Made by a program: the position numbers and the translations under genes
NCBI GenBank assembly: GCA_903851195.1
Contig: CAINNJ010000004.1
Coordinates: 682,001-746,000 of the forward strand
DNA from: an uncultured Acidobacteriia bacterium
GTDB lineage: Bacteria > Acidobacteriota > Terriglobia > Bryobacterales > Bryobacteraceae
Direction of reading: 5' to 3'
DNA: 64,000 nt
Shown: positions 28,769-37,031 of the stretch, one piece after another
Numbering within the stretch: position 1 is the stretch's first letter
How the letters are laid out: every line of letters begins with the position of its first letter
Notes under the pieces: model-generated
What the model saw: the letters and a program-made list of their open reading frames with translations, nothing else
Told to the model about the DNA's origin: nothing
Database searches by the model: none

Positions 28769-29860
28769 ATGGCATCGAAAGAGTTCTGCAGACCGGATCC
28801 GGATCAGCTGCTGCGCCGGATTCAGACGGAGGAATCGGGGGCGGCGCGCGGGCGGCTCAAAATCTTTCTGGGGTACGCGCCGCGCGTCGGCAAGTCGATG
28901 CGGATGTTCGAGGAGGGTCTGCGGCGCATGCAGCGCGGCCAGGATGTGGTGGCCGGGGCGATCCAGCTGAGCGGGTCGCGTGAGCTGGAAGATGTGATGC
29001 ACAAGATCGAGTGCGTGCCGCCGCTGCGGGTCGGGGATGGCGAGAGTATGGACGTCGACGCCATTCTGGGGCGGGCGCCGCAGGTCTGCCTGATCGATGA
29101 ACTGGCGCGGGAGAATCCGGCGGGCAGCCGCCACGCGAACCGCTGGCAGGACGTGGAGGAACTCCGGGCAGCGGGCGTGAATGTCGTCGGCGCGATCAAC
29201 CTGCAGTACGTCTGTGAACAGCAGGATGCGGTGGAGCGCATCACGGGCAAGCGGGCGGCCAACAGCGTGCCGGCCGCGTTCGTCAAATCGGCGGATGAAC
29301 TGGTGATGGTGGATGTGCCGGCGGACGAAGTTTCGAGACACAGCCAGCGTGGCTCGCTACAGCCGGAACAACTCAGCCAATTGAGGGAACTGGCGCTGCT
29401 GTTCGCCGCCGAGGTCGTGGAAGAACAACTGCAGCGCTACATGGAGGAGCATGGCATCCGGCAAAGCTGGGGCACCCAGGAGCGGATTCTGGTGTGCATC
29501 ACGCCCCGGAGCAGCGCGCGGGCCATGCTGGACAGCGCGGCGCGGGCGACACAGCGCTTCCACGGGCAGATGTTCGTGGTGTATGTGAAGCAACCGGACC
29601 TGCTTCGGGAACAGGAAGAAACGCTGGAGGCCAATCTGCGGTACGCCAGGCAACTCGGCGCGGAGGTCCGCCTTCTGGAGGGCGCCGATCCGATCGCGAC
29701 GATCCTCGCCTTCGCGCGGGAAGAGCGCATGACGCAGTTGTTCATCGGCCATACGCAGCGCGCGAAGTGGAAGTTCTGGACGCCCGCGCCGGTCGACCGG
29801 TTGATTGCGGCGGCGGAAGGGATGGATGTTCGACTGTTTCCGCAGACGGCGGCAACCTAA
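28769..29860 (+). CDS. Stand-alone KdpD N-terminal/Usp protein, divergent copy
   Basis: A 363-residue protein with the KdpD N-terminal domain (residues 30-215) and a Usp-like domain (about 235-360) but no membrane region and no kinase. The P-loop reads GYAPRVGKSMRM where the family has GxAPGVGKT, and the family block DExAHTNxPGS is replaced by DELARENPAGSRHANRWQDV. It therefore looks like the less conserved of two tandem paralogues. It may modulate the separate kinase at 21398 or the pump; this is inferred from domain content and location. Confidence 0.85.
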   Translation: MASKEFCRPDPDQLLRRIQTEESGAARGRLKIFLGYAPRVGKSMRMFEEGLRRMQRGQDVVAGAIQLSGSRELEDVMHKIECVPPLRVGDGESMDVDAILGRAPQVCLIDELARENPAGSRHANRWQDVEELRAAGVNVVGAINLQYVCEQQDAVERITGKRAANSVPAAFVKSADELVMVDVPADEVSRHSQRGSLQPEQLSQLRELALLFAAEVVEEQLQRYMEEHGIRQSWGTQERILVCITPRSSARAMLDSAARATQRFHGQMFVVYVKQPDLLREQEETLEANLRYARQLGAEVRLLEGADPIATILAFAREERMTQLFIGHTQRAKWKFWTPAPVDRLIAAAEGMDVRLFPQTAAT

Positions 29861-29863
29861 GGC

Positions 29864-30868
29864 ATGTCAAAAGGGAAGCTGAAGGTCTTTCTGGGCTATG
29901 CGGCGGGCGTCGGCAAGACGTATCGGATGCTGCTGGAAGCCCGCCAACTCCTCGACCAGGGCCGGGACGTGGTGATCGGCTATTTCGAACCGCACGGGCG
30001 CAGGGATACCATCGCGCTGACCGCGGGGCTGGAGACGGTGCCGCGCAAGGTCTATGAACATCGGGGCTCCGTGTTCGAAGACATGGACACCGAAGCGGTG
30101 ATCGCGCGGCATCCGGAAGTGGCGGCGGTGGATGAGTTCGCGCACACCAACGTGCCGGGTTCGCCCCGCCTGAAGCGCTGGCAGGATGTGATGCTGCTGC
30201 TTCAGGCGGGCATCGACGTGCTGACCAGCCTGAACATCCAGCACATGGAAAGCCTGAACGATCAGGTCTGGCATGTGACCGGCATCCGGGTGCGCGAGAC
30301 GGTGCCCGACTGGATTCTGCAGGAAGCTTCCGAAGTCGTCATGGTGGACGTGACGCCGCGGGCTCTGCTGCATCGTCTGGAACGCGGCGTGGTTTACGCG
30401 CCGGAGAAGGCCCGGCAGGCGATGGACAACTTCTTCACGGAAGCCAATCTGAGCGCGCTGCGTGAACTGGCGCTGCGACAGACCGCGCACCAGATCGAAG
30501 AGAAGCGCGATGCGGCCGGCCGGGACCGGATCCTGCTGTGGCTCACGCCGCACCCTGCAGCGGCCATGCTGATCCGTCGCGGCAGGCGCGTGGCGGATTA
30601 TCTGAACTCGCCCTGCACCGCCGTCTTCGCGCAGCGGGATGAGGCCGCGATGGAGCCCTGGCTGAACGTCTGCCGCAACCTGCGCATCGACGCCAAAGCG
30701 ATTCCCTGCGGCGACCCGGCGCGCGATGTGGCCGACTACGCGCGGGCCCAGGGCGTGACACAGCTGTTCGTTTCGCGGAATACGCCGGAACTGGCCAGAC
30801 TGGTCAGCATGGCGCGGGACATGCAGGTGATCATCGTGGCGGAGCGGGTGCGGACGAATACCGCCTGA
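29864..30868 (+). CDS. Stand-alone KdpD N-terminal/Usp protein, intact copy
   Basis: A 334-residue paralogue of the preceding gene, three bases downstream. Motifs are canonical: Walker A GYAAGVGKTYRML, Walker B-type DEFAHTNVPGSPRLKRWQDV, SLNIQHMESLNDQV and RETVPDWILQEA. A Usp-like domain occupies the C-terminal third. In E. coli these modules form residues 1-370 of KdpD and sense the cell's state. Here they would have to act in trans on the kinase encoded upstream of kdpE. It is the last gene of the kdp cluster. Confidence 0.88.
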   Translation: MSKGKLKVFLGYAAGVGKTYRMLLEARQLLDQGRDVVIGYFEPHGRRDTIALTAGLETVPRKVYEHRGSVFEDMDTEAVIARHPEVAAVDEFAHTNVPGSPRLKRWQDVMLLLQAGIDVLTSLNIQHMESLNDQVWHVTGIRVRETVPDWILQEASEVVMVDVTPRALLHRLERGVVYAPEKARQAMDNFFTEANLSALRELALRQTAHQIEEKRDAAGRDRILLWLTPHPAAAMLIRRGRRVADYLNSPCTAVFAQRDEAAMEPWLNVCRNLRIDAKAIPCGDPARDVADYARAQGVTQLFVSRNTPELARLVSMARDMQVIIVAERVRTNTA

Positions 30869-30883
30869 GTCGTTTCCCACCGC

Positions 30884-30889
30884 TACAAT
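30884..30889 (+). promoter_or_regulatory. Possible -10 element before the cytochrome c gene
   Basis: TACAAT in the context CCGCTACAATTGG lies 15 bases before the ATG at 30905. It is close to the consensus TATAAT, but no -35 is seen. Confidence 0.4.
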
Positions 30890-30904
30890 TGGACTGTTTC
30901 GTCT

Positions 30905-31270
30905 ATGCGCAAACCGGTGCTCCCTTCCCTTCTCTTCTGCGGTCTGGCCATGGCGGGCGCGTGCTGGTGTGTGGGTGGGGTCGAAGCGCAGGAGCCAGCG
31001 CAGGAACAAAAAATCAAAGGCGACGCGGTGCGCGGGAAGGCAGTCTTTGAGGCAACCTGCGAAGAGTGCCACGACGCCTACAGCCGCGAAGAGCGGGTCG
31101 GGCCTGGCCTGCAGGGTTTAAAGGCGGGCCGGCTGCCCGATGGCAGGCCCGCCACGCACGAAAAGCTGATCGATATCGTCAACAACGGTCCGGCCGAGAT
31201 GCCTGCCTTCAAAGACCGCCTGAGCGAGCAGCAGAAGGAAGATGTCGTCGCGTTTCTGATGACCCTGTAG
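30905..31270 (+). CDS. Small exported c-type cytochrome
   Basis: A 121-residue protein with a signal sequence and one heme site, CEECH, near residue 57. A methionine in GPAEMPAFKDRLSEQ is the probable distal heme ligand. The fold is that of a class I monoheme cytochrome c carrying electrons in the periplasm. It has its own likely promoter and is not clearly linked to the kdp genes upstream. A hairpin repeat begins right after its stop codon. Confidence 0.85.
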   Translation: MRKPVLPSLLFCGLAMAGACWCVGGVEAQEPAQEQKIKGDAVRGKAVFEATCEECHDAYSREERVGPGLQGLKAGRLPDGRPATHEKLIDIVNNGPAEMPAFKDRLSEQQKEDVVAFLMTL

Positions 31271-31271
31271 G

Positions 31272-31361
31272 TGTGGGGCCGGATGTCATCCTGCGCCGGG
31301 TTGGAAACCCGGCCACAGCGCCGGTTAACAGCCGGCGCGCAGCCTGGCAACCTGCCCCACA
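31272..31361. repeat. Dispersed hairpin repeat, copy B (90 bp) with terminal inverted repeats
   Basis: Bounded by TGTGGGGC (31272-31279) and GCCCCACA (31354-31361), a perfect 8-bp inverted repeat. Inside are an 8-bp stem GCCGGGTT/AACCCGGC around a 3-base loop (31295-31313), then GCGCCGG/CCGGCGC. The right 44 bp match copy A at 14932-14975 in 37 positions. It fills the gap between convergent genes and resembles a REP/MITE-type element. Confidence 0.75.
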
Positions 31362-31376
31362 TGACGTGGTCGGGAA

Positions 31377-31868
31377 CTATCGGCCAATAATTTTGGGGAA
31401 CGCGTCCACCGCCGCCGTCGCGGTCTGGCCGTCCTGAACCGATGTCCCGCCGCTGACGCCGATGGCGCCCAGAAGTTTGCCGTCCACCATCAGCGGAATG
31501 CCGCCTTCCACCGGCAGCGAACCCGGCAGTTTCAGCACCGTATTGCGCCCGCCCACCACGATATCTTCGAAAGCTTTGGTGGGGCGCTTGAAATTCACGG
31601 CGCTCTTCGCTTTCTCAATGGCCACTTCGATGCTGCCGAGCTGGGTCTCGTCCATCTTTTCGAGGAACATCACGTTCCCGCCATCGTCGACCACCGTAAT
31701 CACCATGGTCCATTTGTTTTTCGCGGCGAAGCTTTCGGCCGCGGCGGCGACTTGTTTGGCGATTTCGAGCGTCAGCGCCTTCTTGCCGGCAAGTTCGGCG
31801 GCGGGAAGGGTCGGGGCGAAGGCAGACGCCAGCAGGGCGGCGGCAGGGAAAAGGCGAAGAATTTTCAC
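31377..31868 (-). CDS. GlcG/HbpS-like heme-binding family protein, exported
   Basis: A 163-residue protein with an N-terminal signal peptide (ILRLFPAAALLASAFAPTLPAA) and the GlcG/HbpS-type fold signatures VVDDGGNVMFLEKMDE, GGIPLMVDGKLLGAIGVSGG and a C-terminal DAFPKI. Family members bind heme or small molecules, but function is mostly unproven. The start is a GTG at 31868, and TAACTT (31881-31876 on the minus strand, preceded by TGA) is a possible extended -10. A cytoplasmic-looking relative is encoded at 36633. Confidence 0.85.
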   Translation of the reverse strand: MKILRLFPAAALLASAFAPTLPAAELAGKKALTLEIAKQVAAAAESFAAKNKWTMVITVVDDGGNVMFLEKMDETQLGSIEVAIEKAKSAVNFKRPTKAFEDIVVGGRNTVLKLPGSLPVEGGIPLMVDGKLLGAIGVSGGTSVQDGQTATAAVDAFPKIIGR

Positions 31869-31968
31869 AGACGTTAAGTTATCACGGCGCGGCCGTTCCG
31901 TTATTCAGGGTTTCTTCAGCCTGCTGCGGTATTCTGTTTGACGTCTTCTGAAAGGAGCACGCGATTTT

Positions 31969-32955
31969 ATGAAGTATTTCCTCTTTCTGGCCTTCGGCGC
32001 CCTGGCTTTTGCCGCCCCGCCCGCCTACAAGGTGGTGAGCAAGATCAAGATTGGCGGAGGCGCCCGCTGGGATTATGTCTACGTCGACAGCGCCAACCAC
32101 CGGCTTTATGTGTCGCACGGGACCCAGACGGAAGTGATCGACACGGCTACCGATAAGCTGGTCGCCACCATCCCGGATACCAAGGGCGTGCACGGAATCG
32201 CGGTCGCCAACGATCTGGGCAAAGGCTTCACCAGCAACGGCACAACCAACGACGTGACGATTTTCGATCTGAAGACGAGCAAGGCCACCGGGAACGTGAA
32301 GACGGGCGCGAACCCCGACGCCATCATTTATGAGCCGGTCACCCATCGCGTGCTGACGCTGAACGGGCGCAGCAACGACGCCACAATCTTCGACGCCAAA
32401 ACCGGTGAAGTGATCGCGGCCGCCGTCGCGGTGGGCGGCAAGCCGGAATTCGCGCAGGTGGATGGCAAGGGCCACGTCTACGTGAACATCGAAAACACCA
32501 ACGAAGTGATCGAGATCAATGCGAAAGACGCGACGGTGACGAAGCGCTACTCCATCGCCCCGTGCGACGGGCCCAGCGGCCTCGCCATCGATGTGAAGAA
32601 GAACAAGCTCTTCTCGGTCTGCAACAAAGTGATGGCCGTGAGCGATCCCGCGACCGGGAAAGTGGTGGCGACCCCCGCCATCGGCCAGAATCCGGACGGC
32701 GTGGCTTTCGACGACGGCTATGCGTTCAGCGCCAACGGCAAAGACGGCACCATCTCGATGGTGAGCGAGACGGCTCCGGGCAAATGGGAAACCGTTGCGA
32801 CCATCCCGACGCAGGCGGGCGCGCGCACCATCGGCGCGGACCAGAAAGCGCACAAGCTGTATCTGCCGGCGGCTGAGATGGGTCCGGCCCCCGCGGGCGG
32901 CGGACGCGCGCAGGCGGTGCCCGACAGCTTCTCCATCATCGTCGTCGGACGCTAA
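31969..32955 (+). CDS. YncE/YVTN-type beta-propeller protein, exported
   Basis: A 328-residue protein with a signal peptide (YFLFLAFGALAFAAPP) followed by repeated four-stranded blade motifs such as NHRLYVSHGTQTEVIDTATD, THRVLTLNGRSNDATIFDAK and KLFSVCNKVMAVSDPATGKV. These mark a YncE-like propeller of about seven blades. Such proteins act in the periplasm or at the surface in binding; no catalytic residue is evident. An AAAGGAG ribosome site precedes the ATG, and a strong terminator follows the gene. Confidence 0.85.
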   Translation: MKYFLFLAFGALAFAAPPAYKVVSKIKIGGGARWDYVYVDSANHRLYVSHGTQTEVIDTATDKLVATIPDTKGVHGIAVANDLGKGFTSNGTTNDVTIFDLKTSKATGNVKTGANPDAIIYEPVTHRVLTLNGRSNDATIFDAKTGEVIAAAVAVGGKPEFAQVDGKGHVYVNIENTNEVIEINAKDATVTKRYSIAPCDGPSGLAIDVKKNKLFSVCNKVMAVSDPATGKVVATPAIGQNPDGVAFDDGYAFSANGKDGTISMVSETAPGKWETVATIPTQAGARTIGADQKAHKLYLPAAEMGPAPAGGGRAQAVPDSFSIIVVGR

Positions 32956-32987
32956 CTCGCGGCGGCTGCAAGATAACCTGTAAGGCG

Positions 32988-33037
32988 AAGGGCGGTCTCT
33001 CGTTTGCTCCGGTAAGCGAGAGACCGCCCTTTTTTAT
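32988..33037 (+). terminator. Rho-independent terminator
   Basis: A perfect 15-bp stem AAGGGCGGTCTCTCG (32988-33002) pairs with CGAGAGACCGCCCTT (33017-33031) around a 14-base loop and runs into a T-tract (TTTTTTTATT). It lies 33 bases after the propeller gene and ends its transcript. Confidence 0.93.
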
Positions 33038-33049
33038 TGCGCATCACGA

Positions 33050-33055
33050 TAGAAT
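33050..33055 (+). promoter_or_regulatory. Possible -10 element before the DUF1080 gene
   Basis: TAGAAT in the context CGATAGAATTGG lies 18 bases before the ATG at 33074, right after the terminator. No -35 is seen. Confidence 0.35.
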
Positions 33056-33073
33056 TGGCGGCGGAGAGAAACA

Positions 33074-33844
33074 ATGAAATCCCGGTCCGTGCTGTTATCC
33101 GCCGTGATCCTGTCCGGCCTTTGTCTGATCCATGCTCAGCCCCCGGGCGCCAATCCCGCGGGACCCAAACCCGGCGGCGTCTATCCCGAGTACCAGCCCG
33201 ACGACAACACCGGTTTCGTGCCGATTTTCGACGGAAAAACGCTGAAAGACTGGGACGGCGACACCACCTTCTGGCGCGCCGAGAATGGCGAGATTATCGG
33301 CGAAACCACGCCGGAAAAAGTGGTGAAGGTGAATAACTTTCTCATCTGGCGGGGCGGCAAGGTGAAAGACTTCGAGCTGAAGGCGGAGTTCAAACTCGGC
33401 GGCACCAACAGCGGCATTCAGTACCGCAGCGTGGAAATGCCGGAACTCGGCAAGTGGATCCTGAAAGGCTATCAGGCGGACATGGATATTTCGAACGGCT
33501 ACACCGGCAACATCCATGAAGAACGCGGACGCAAGCCGGGGCACGTGGTGCTCGCGCCGCGCGGTCAGCTCACGCGCATTACGGAAGGGCCGAAGTACAA
33601 GACCGTCGCGACCATCGGCGATAACGCGATGTTGCGCGGCGTGATGAATGTGGGGGGCTGGAACACGTACCACATCATCGCGCGGGGGCCGGTGATGATC
33701 CAGATTCTCAACGGCCAGCTGATCAGCGCCACCATCGACGAAGACGTGAAGAACTTCGTGCCGGAAGGCCTGCTGGGCTTCCAGATGCACGTCGGGCCTC
33801 CGTTCAAAGTGGAGTACCGCAATATCCTCTACAGAAAGTTATAG
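33074..33844 (+). CDS. DUF1080 (3-keto-disaccharide hydrolase) family protein, exported
   Basis: A 256-residue protein with a signal peptide and the DUF1080 signatures [16 protein letters not shown] near residue 50, [19 protein letters not shown] and [20 protein letters not shown] at the C-terminus. The domain is a concanavalin-like jelly roll found with carbohydrate-active proteins; some members hydrolyse 3-keto-glycosides (family knowledge). A GGAGAG ribosome site precedes the ATG. Its end overlaps the convergent amidohydrolase gene by six bases. Confidence 0.9.
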   Translation: MKSRSVLLSAVILSGLCLIHAQPPGANPAGPKPGGVYPEYQPDDNTGFVPIFDGKTLKDWDGDTTFWRAENGEIIGETTPEKVVKVNNFLIWRGGKVKDFELKAEFKLGGTNSGIQYRSVEMPELGKWILKGYQADMDISNGYTGNIHEERGRKPGHVVLAPRGQLTRITEGPKYKTVATIGDNAMLRGVMNVGGWNTYHIIARGPVMIQILNGQLISATIDEDVKNFVPEGLLGFQMHVGPPFKVEYRNILYRKL

Positions 33845-34552
33845 AGCGCGCGCGAACCGCAGAGCCCACGCCCGCTGCCCCTCTGCGCCGGCGATTTCGT
33901 CCTGACGAAACTCCACCTGCAGATGGGGCAGCCCGCGGCGCAGCGCGTGGAAGGGTGTGCTGTAGTCGATCGCGGGATCCAGAGCGTAAGGCTGGTTGTC
34001 GCCCACCACCACGTCGCCGGGACGGCGCAATGCGGCCAGCAGGGGATCCACCAGACTTCTGTCGCGATAACTCGAAAGCGAGATCTGCCATGGCCGGGGC
34101 GCGCCGGCCAGCGAAGGTGTCATGGAATGGACGGAAACCAGAGTCGTCGCCACACCCGCCGCCTCGCGCTCCAGCAGCACGTCCTCCACGGCCTGATGAT
34201 ACGGATGAAACCAGCGTTCCACGCGGTCTTGTTTTTCCGCGGCGGAAAGGTGCTGGTTACCCGGAATCAGGGTGCCGTCGCTGACTTCCGGAACCAGATC
34301 GTGCGCGTCGAGTTGCCGGTTGCAGTCCACCACCAGACGCGACGTGTTGCACAGTATCGCGGGCGCATCGAACCATTCCGAGAGCACCGCGGTCACGCCC
34401 GCCGCCCCGATATCCCAGCCAATGTGCCGCGCGAGTTCTTCCGGCGGCAAGCCAAGGTCGCGCAGTTCGGGCGGCACGAGGTTGCTCGCGTGATCGCACA
34501 CAAACACCAAGCGGCTGCGCGCGGCGGGGCGGAGGGTCAGAAACGCCGGCAC
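33839..34552 (-). CDS. N-formylglutamate amidohydrolase family protein
   Basis: A 237-residue protein with the family motifs FVCDHASNLVPPEL, ARHIGWDIGAAGVTAVLSE, NTSRLVVDCNR and VSVHSMTP. The enzyme releases formate from N-formylglutamate in histidine breakdown, though many family members act on other substrates. The GTG at 34552 is preferred: GGAG lies eight bases upstream, and only two bases separate it from the stop of the transglutaminase gene. The frame is open further upstream but that part is an overlap shadow. No other histidine-degradation gene is nearby. Confidence 0.85.
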   Translation of the reverse strand: MPAFLTLRPAARSRLVFVCDHASNLVPPELRDLGLPPEELARHIGWDIGAAGVTAVLSEWFDAPAILCNTSRLVVDCNRQLDAHDLVPEVSDGTLIPGNQHLSAAEKQDRVERWFHPYHQAVEDVLLEREAAGVATTLVSVHSMTPSLAGAPRPWQISLSSYRDRSLVDPLLAALRRPGDVVVGDNQPYALDPAIDYSTPFHALRRGLPHLQVEFRQDEIAGAEGQRAWALRFARAL

Positions 34553-34554
34553 GT

Positions 34555-35439
34555 CTACTCCGGTTCCTCGGTGACGTTCACCGTGACATCCATGCTCAGG
34601 AACGCCTCGGCGGAGCCGGAGTAAGTGCCGCAGAGGGGCAGCACCTGATCGGGAGTCCACGCCATGGCGACGCGGATCAGATTCCGGTTGCCGACGATGC
34701 TGTTCGTCGGGTCGAAATCGATCCAGCCCGCGCCGGGCAGATAGGCCTGCATCCAGGCGTGCGTGGAGCCGCCGCCCAGCGTCGCGCTCTCGTCTTCCGT
34801 GGCGGGGCAGCCTGGAACGAAGATGTAGCCGCTGACGAAGCGCGCCGCGACGCCCAGTGAACGCGCCGCTTCCATCATCAGAATGGCGAAATCCCGGCAA
34901 CTGCCGCGGCCGGTCCGCAACGTTTCTTCCGGCGTTTGCACGCCCTTTTCCAGACGCCGGGTATAGATGAACTGCTGGCGGATGCCGTGGGTCATGCGGC
35001 GCAACATCCGCATCGTCGGGGTGGTCTCCGACGGATCCAGGAACTGCAGTGCCCATCGCGAGACCGTCTCGAACGGATAGTGATGATTCAGCCCCTGCAC
35101 CAGATTGGGGAAGTCGGCGTCGGAGTAGCGGAACGGGTACTCGCGCGCATACTCTTCGATCGGATACTCCGGCACGAAGGTTTCAAAATGCTCCAGGGCG
35201 ACCGTGCTGTCGAAACGCAGTTCCGTGTGTTCGCCCTCGAAGGTTGCGATGGCGACGGAGTTGTCGAAAGGGTCGTGGAGCCAGCGGAGCCGGGCGGGTT
35301 TCGGGTGGATCACGAGTTCCGTCTGCAGCAGGCGGAGATCGTGGCTTTCACGAGGCCGGAACATCATGCGATGTTCACCGAAGCTGACCGGTTCGCTATA
35401 GCGGTAAACGGTGGAGTGACGCACCGTGAGCAAAGACAT
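34555..35439 (-). CDS. Transglutaminase-like cysteine protease family protein (first)
   Basis: A 294-residue protein. An N-terminal beta domain (LTVRHSTVYRYSEPVSFGEH) is followed by a transglutaminase-like core with all three catalytic positions: Cys in GRGSCRDFAILM, His in STHAWMQAYL and Asp in WIDFDPTN. Family members hydrolyse or crosslink peptide bonds in the cytoplasm or periplasm. It is the middle gene of a cluster with another transglutaminase, which it overlaps by one base, and the amidohydrolase. Substrate unknown. Confidence 0.88.
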   Translation of the reverse strand: MSLLTVRHSTVYRYSEPVSFGEHRMMFRPRESHDLRLLQTELVIHPKPARLRWLHDPFDNSVAIATFEGEHTELRFDSTVALEHFETFVPEYPIEEYAREYPFRYSDADFPNLVQGLNHHYPFETVSRWALQFLDPSETTPTMRMLRRMTHGIRQQFIYTRRLEKGVQTPEETLRTGRGSCRDFAILMMEAARSLGVAARFVSGYIFVPGCPATEDESATLGGGSTHAWMQAYLPGAGWIDFDPTNSIVGNRNLIRVAMAWTPDQVLPLCGTYSGSAEAFLSMDVTVNVTEEPE

Positions 35440-36293
35440 CAGGCGGCTGTGCCGGTAACCTCCGGAAGGTAATTTCCATCCGGCGACGCCGGGATTTCTT
35501 CGGCCCAGACCTGGAAACTCTCCAGATAATTGGGCCCGAAGGTGGTGACAATGGCGACATCGGCGGCATCGCGGCCTCTTGCCATCAGAACGCGGCCGAT
35601 GCGGGGCTTGTTGTTACGCGGGTCGAAAGTGTGCCAGCGGCCGCCGATATACGCTTCGAACCAGGCGGCGAAATCGGCGGGAGGGGCCGGAACGGGTTCG
35701 CCGGAGTTACTCAGATAACCGGTACAGTAGCGGGCCGGGATATTCATACAGCGGCAAAACGCAACGGCCAGATGGGCGAAATCGCGGCACACGCCCGTCC
35801 GTTCCTGGAACACATCCCCGGCGCTGCGGGTGGAACGGGCGTTCTGGTAGTTGAAAGCAATGTGGTTATGAACATAATCGCAGATTGCCTGCACGCGCTC
35901 AAAGCCGGGCGGCGTGCCTTCGAAAAGCTGCCATGCCACTGCGGTGAGCATATCAGTCTCGCAATAGCGGCTGCCGAGCAGGTAGACCAGCGTGTCGTCG
36001 GGAAGCCCTTCCACGGGTAACTGCCCCGCGCCGTCTTCCATCGGATCGGGCAGACCGGAGTCCCGGATGGCCGCGGTGGCGGAGAGGCGGATTCGGCCCA
36101 CGGGAGCGGTCAGGCGGCTGCACCAGTTGCCGAAGCCGTCGAGGTAGCCGGTGACCGGAACGTAAGGCTCGGTCGTCAGCCAGTCGGGCGCGGCCAGATC
36201 GCCGGTTCGCGACGAGTGCACGTTGACCAGAAGAATCATCGGCGTCGGCTGGGGTAGGGAGTAAACGATCTCATAGCCGATTTTCAGGAGCAT
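35439..36293 (-). CDS. Transglutaminase-like family protein (second, atypical)
   Basis: A 284-residue protein with a transglutaminase-like core. The nucleophile cysteine is in TGVCRDFAHLAVAFCR and the aspartate in WHTFDPRNN. In the position of the usual HAW histidine it has DFAAWFEAYIGG, so the catalytic histidine is replaced by alanine. From memory, related proteins in this subgroup also lack histidine here, so this may be a subfamily trait and not damage. The conserved RIGRVLMARGRDAADVA follows. It is cotranscribed with the first transglutaminase. Confidence 0.85.
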   Translation of the reverse strand: MLLKIGYEIVYSLPQPTPMILLVNVHSSRTGDLAAPDWLTTEPYVPVTGYLDGFGNWCSRLTAPVGRIRLSATAAIRDSGLPDPMEDGAGQLPVEGLPDDTLVYLLGSRYCETDMLTAVAWQLFEGTPPGFERVQAICDYVHNHIAFNYQNARSTRSAGDVFQERTGVCRDFAHLAVAFCRCMNIPARYCTGYLSNSGEPVPAPPADFAAWFEAYIGGRWHTFDPRNNKPRIGRVLMARGRDAADVAIVTTFGPNYLESFQVWAEEIPASPDGNYLPEVTGTAA

Positions 36294-36386
36294 GCAGGAA
36301 AGTGATTCTGGCCGGGCGTTGCACCGCCGGATCGGGCGGAACGCGCGAGCCAGTATCGTTCACGATAGCACCCCCGATTTCAATCC

Positions 36387-36542
36387 TTACTGCGATTCCG
36401 ATTCCGCCGGGTCGGGTTCCTGCACGGGTGGAGAGTCGCCGGGGTCTTCGGGATCGGGCGGCGGCTCGCGGCGGTCGGGATCGGTATCGCCGTCGGGATC
36501 CCGGACGGGTGGTTCATCCTCAAAGGGTGTTTCGGTCGGCAT
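36387..36542 (-). CDS. Small acidic, proline-rich protein
   Basis: A 51-residue frame on the minus strand, starting MPTETPFEDEPPVRDPDG and ending PAESESQ. About half of the residues are Pro, Asp or Glu, so it should be disordered. It sits alone in the 339-bp gap between the transglutaminase and the GlcG-like gene. AGG is found very near its ATG. Composition-biased frames can be accidental, so its reality needs protein-level evidence. Apart from it I see nothing else in this gap. Confidence 0.5.
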   Translation of the reverse strand: MPTETPFEDEPPVRDPDGDTDPDRREPPPDPEDPGDSPPVQEPDPAESESQ

Positions 36543-36632
36543 ACCTCATGATCGCTTTATTTCCGGATCGGGGCACAAACGCGCAATGGTGCCCCACCTG
36601 CAACACCCGCGATGCAACATCAGGAGAGACGA

Positions 36633-37028
36633 ATGATCACGCTGGCAGACGCGCGCCGCATTATCGCGGCCGCGGAAAAGAAAGCGGCGGAAATCGGACA
36701 ACCGATGAACATCGCGGTGGCGGACGCGGGAGGCAATCTTATCGCGCATGTCCGAATGGATAAAGCCTGGATGGGAAGCATCGATATCTCCATCCGGAAA
36801 GCCTGGACCGCGCGCGCCTTCGATATCGAAACCAAAACGCTGGCGGAATTCAGTCAGTCCGGCGGGCAATTCTTCGGCATTCACGCTTCGAACGATGGAA
36901 AGGTGATGATTTTCGCGGGCGGCGTGCCGCTGAAACGGGGCGGCGACGTAGTCGGCGGACTGGGCGTGAGCGGCGGCACGGGCGAGCAGGATCAGGCTGT
37001 CGCCGAAGCCGGAGCAGGGGCTTTTTAG
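36633..37028 (+). CDS. GlcG/HbpS-like heme-binding family protein, cytoplasmic
   Basis: A 131-residue protein with AVADAGGNLIAHVRMDKAW, FAGGVPLKRGGDVVGGLGVS and a C-terminal AEAGAGAF, all typical for the GlcG family. It has no signal peptide, unlike the copy at 31377-31868. The ATG at 36633 is preceded by AGGAGAG; an in-frame ATG 21 bases upstream lacks such a site. It is three bases from the NmrA-like gene and likely in one operon with it. Confidence 0.85.
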   Translation: MITLADARRIIAAAEKKAAEIGQPMNIAVADAGGNLIAHVRMDKAWMGSIDISIRKAWTARAFDIETKTLAEFSQSGGQFFGIHASNDGKVMIFAGGVPLKRGGDVVGGLGVSGGTGEQDQAVAEAGAGAF

Positions 37029-37031
37029 ATC

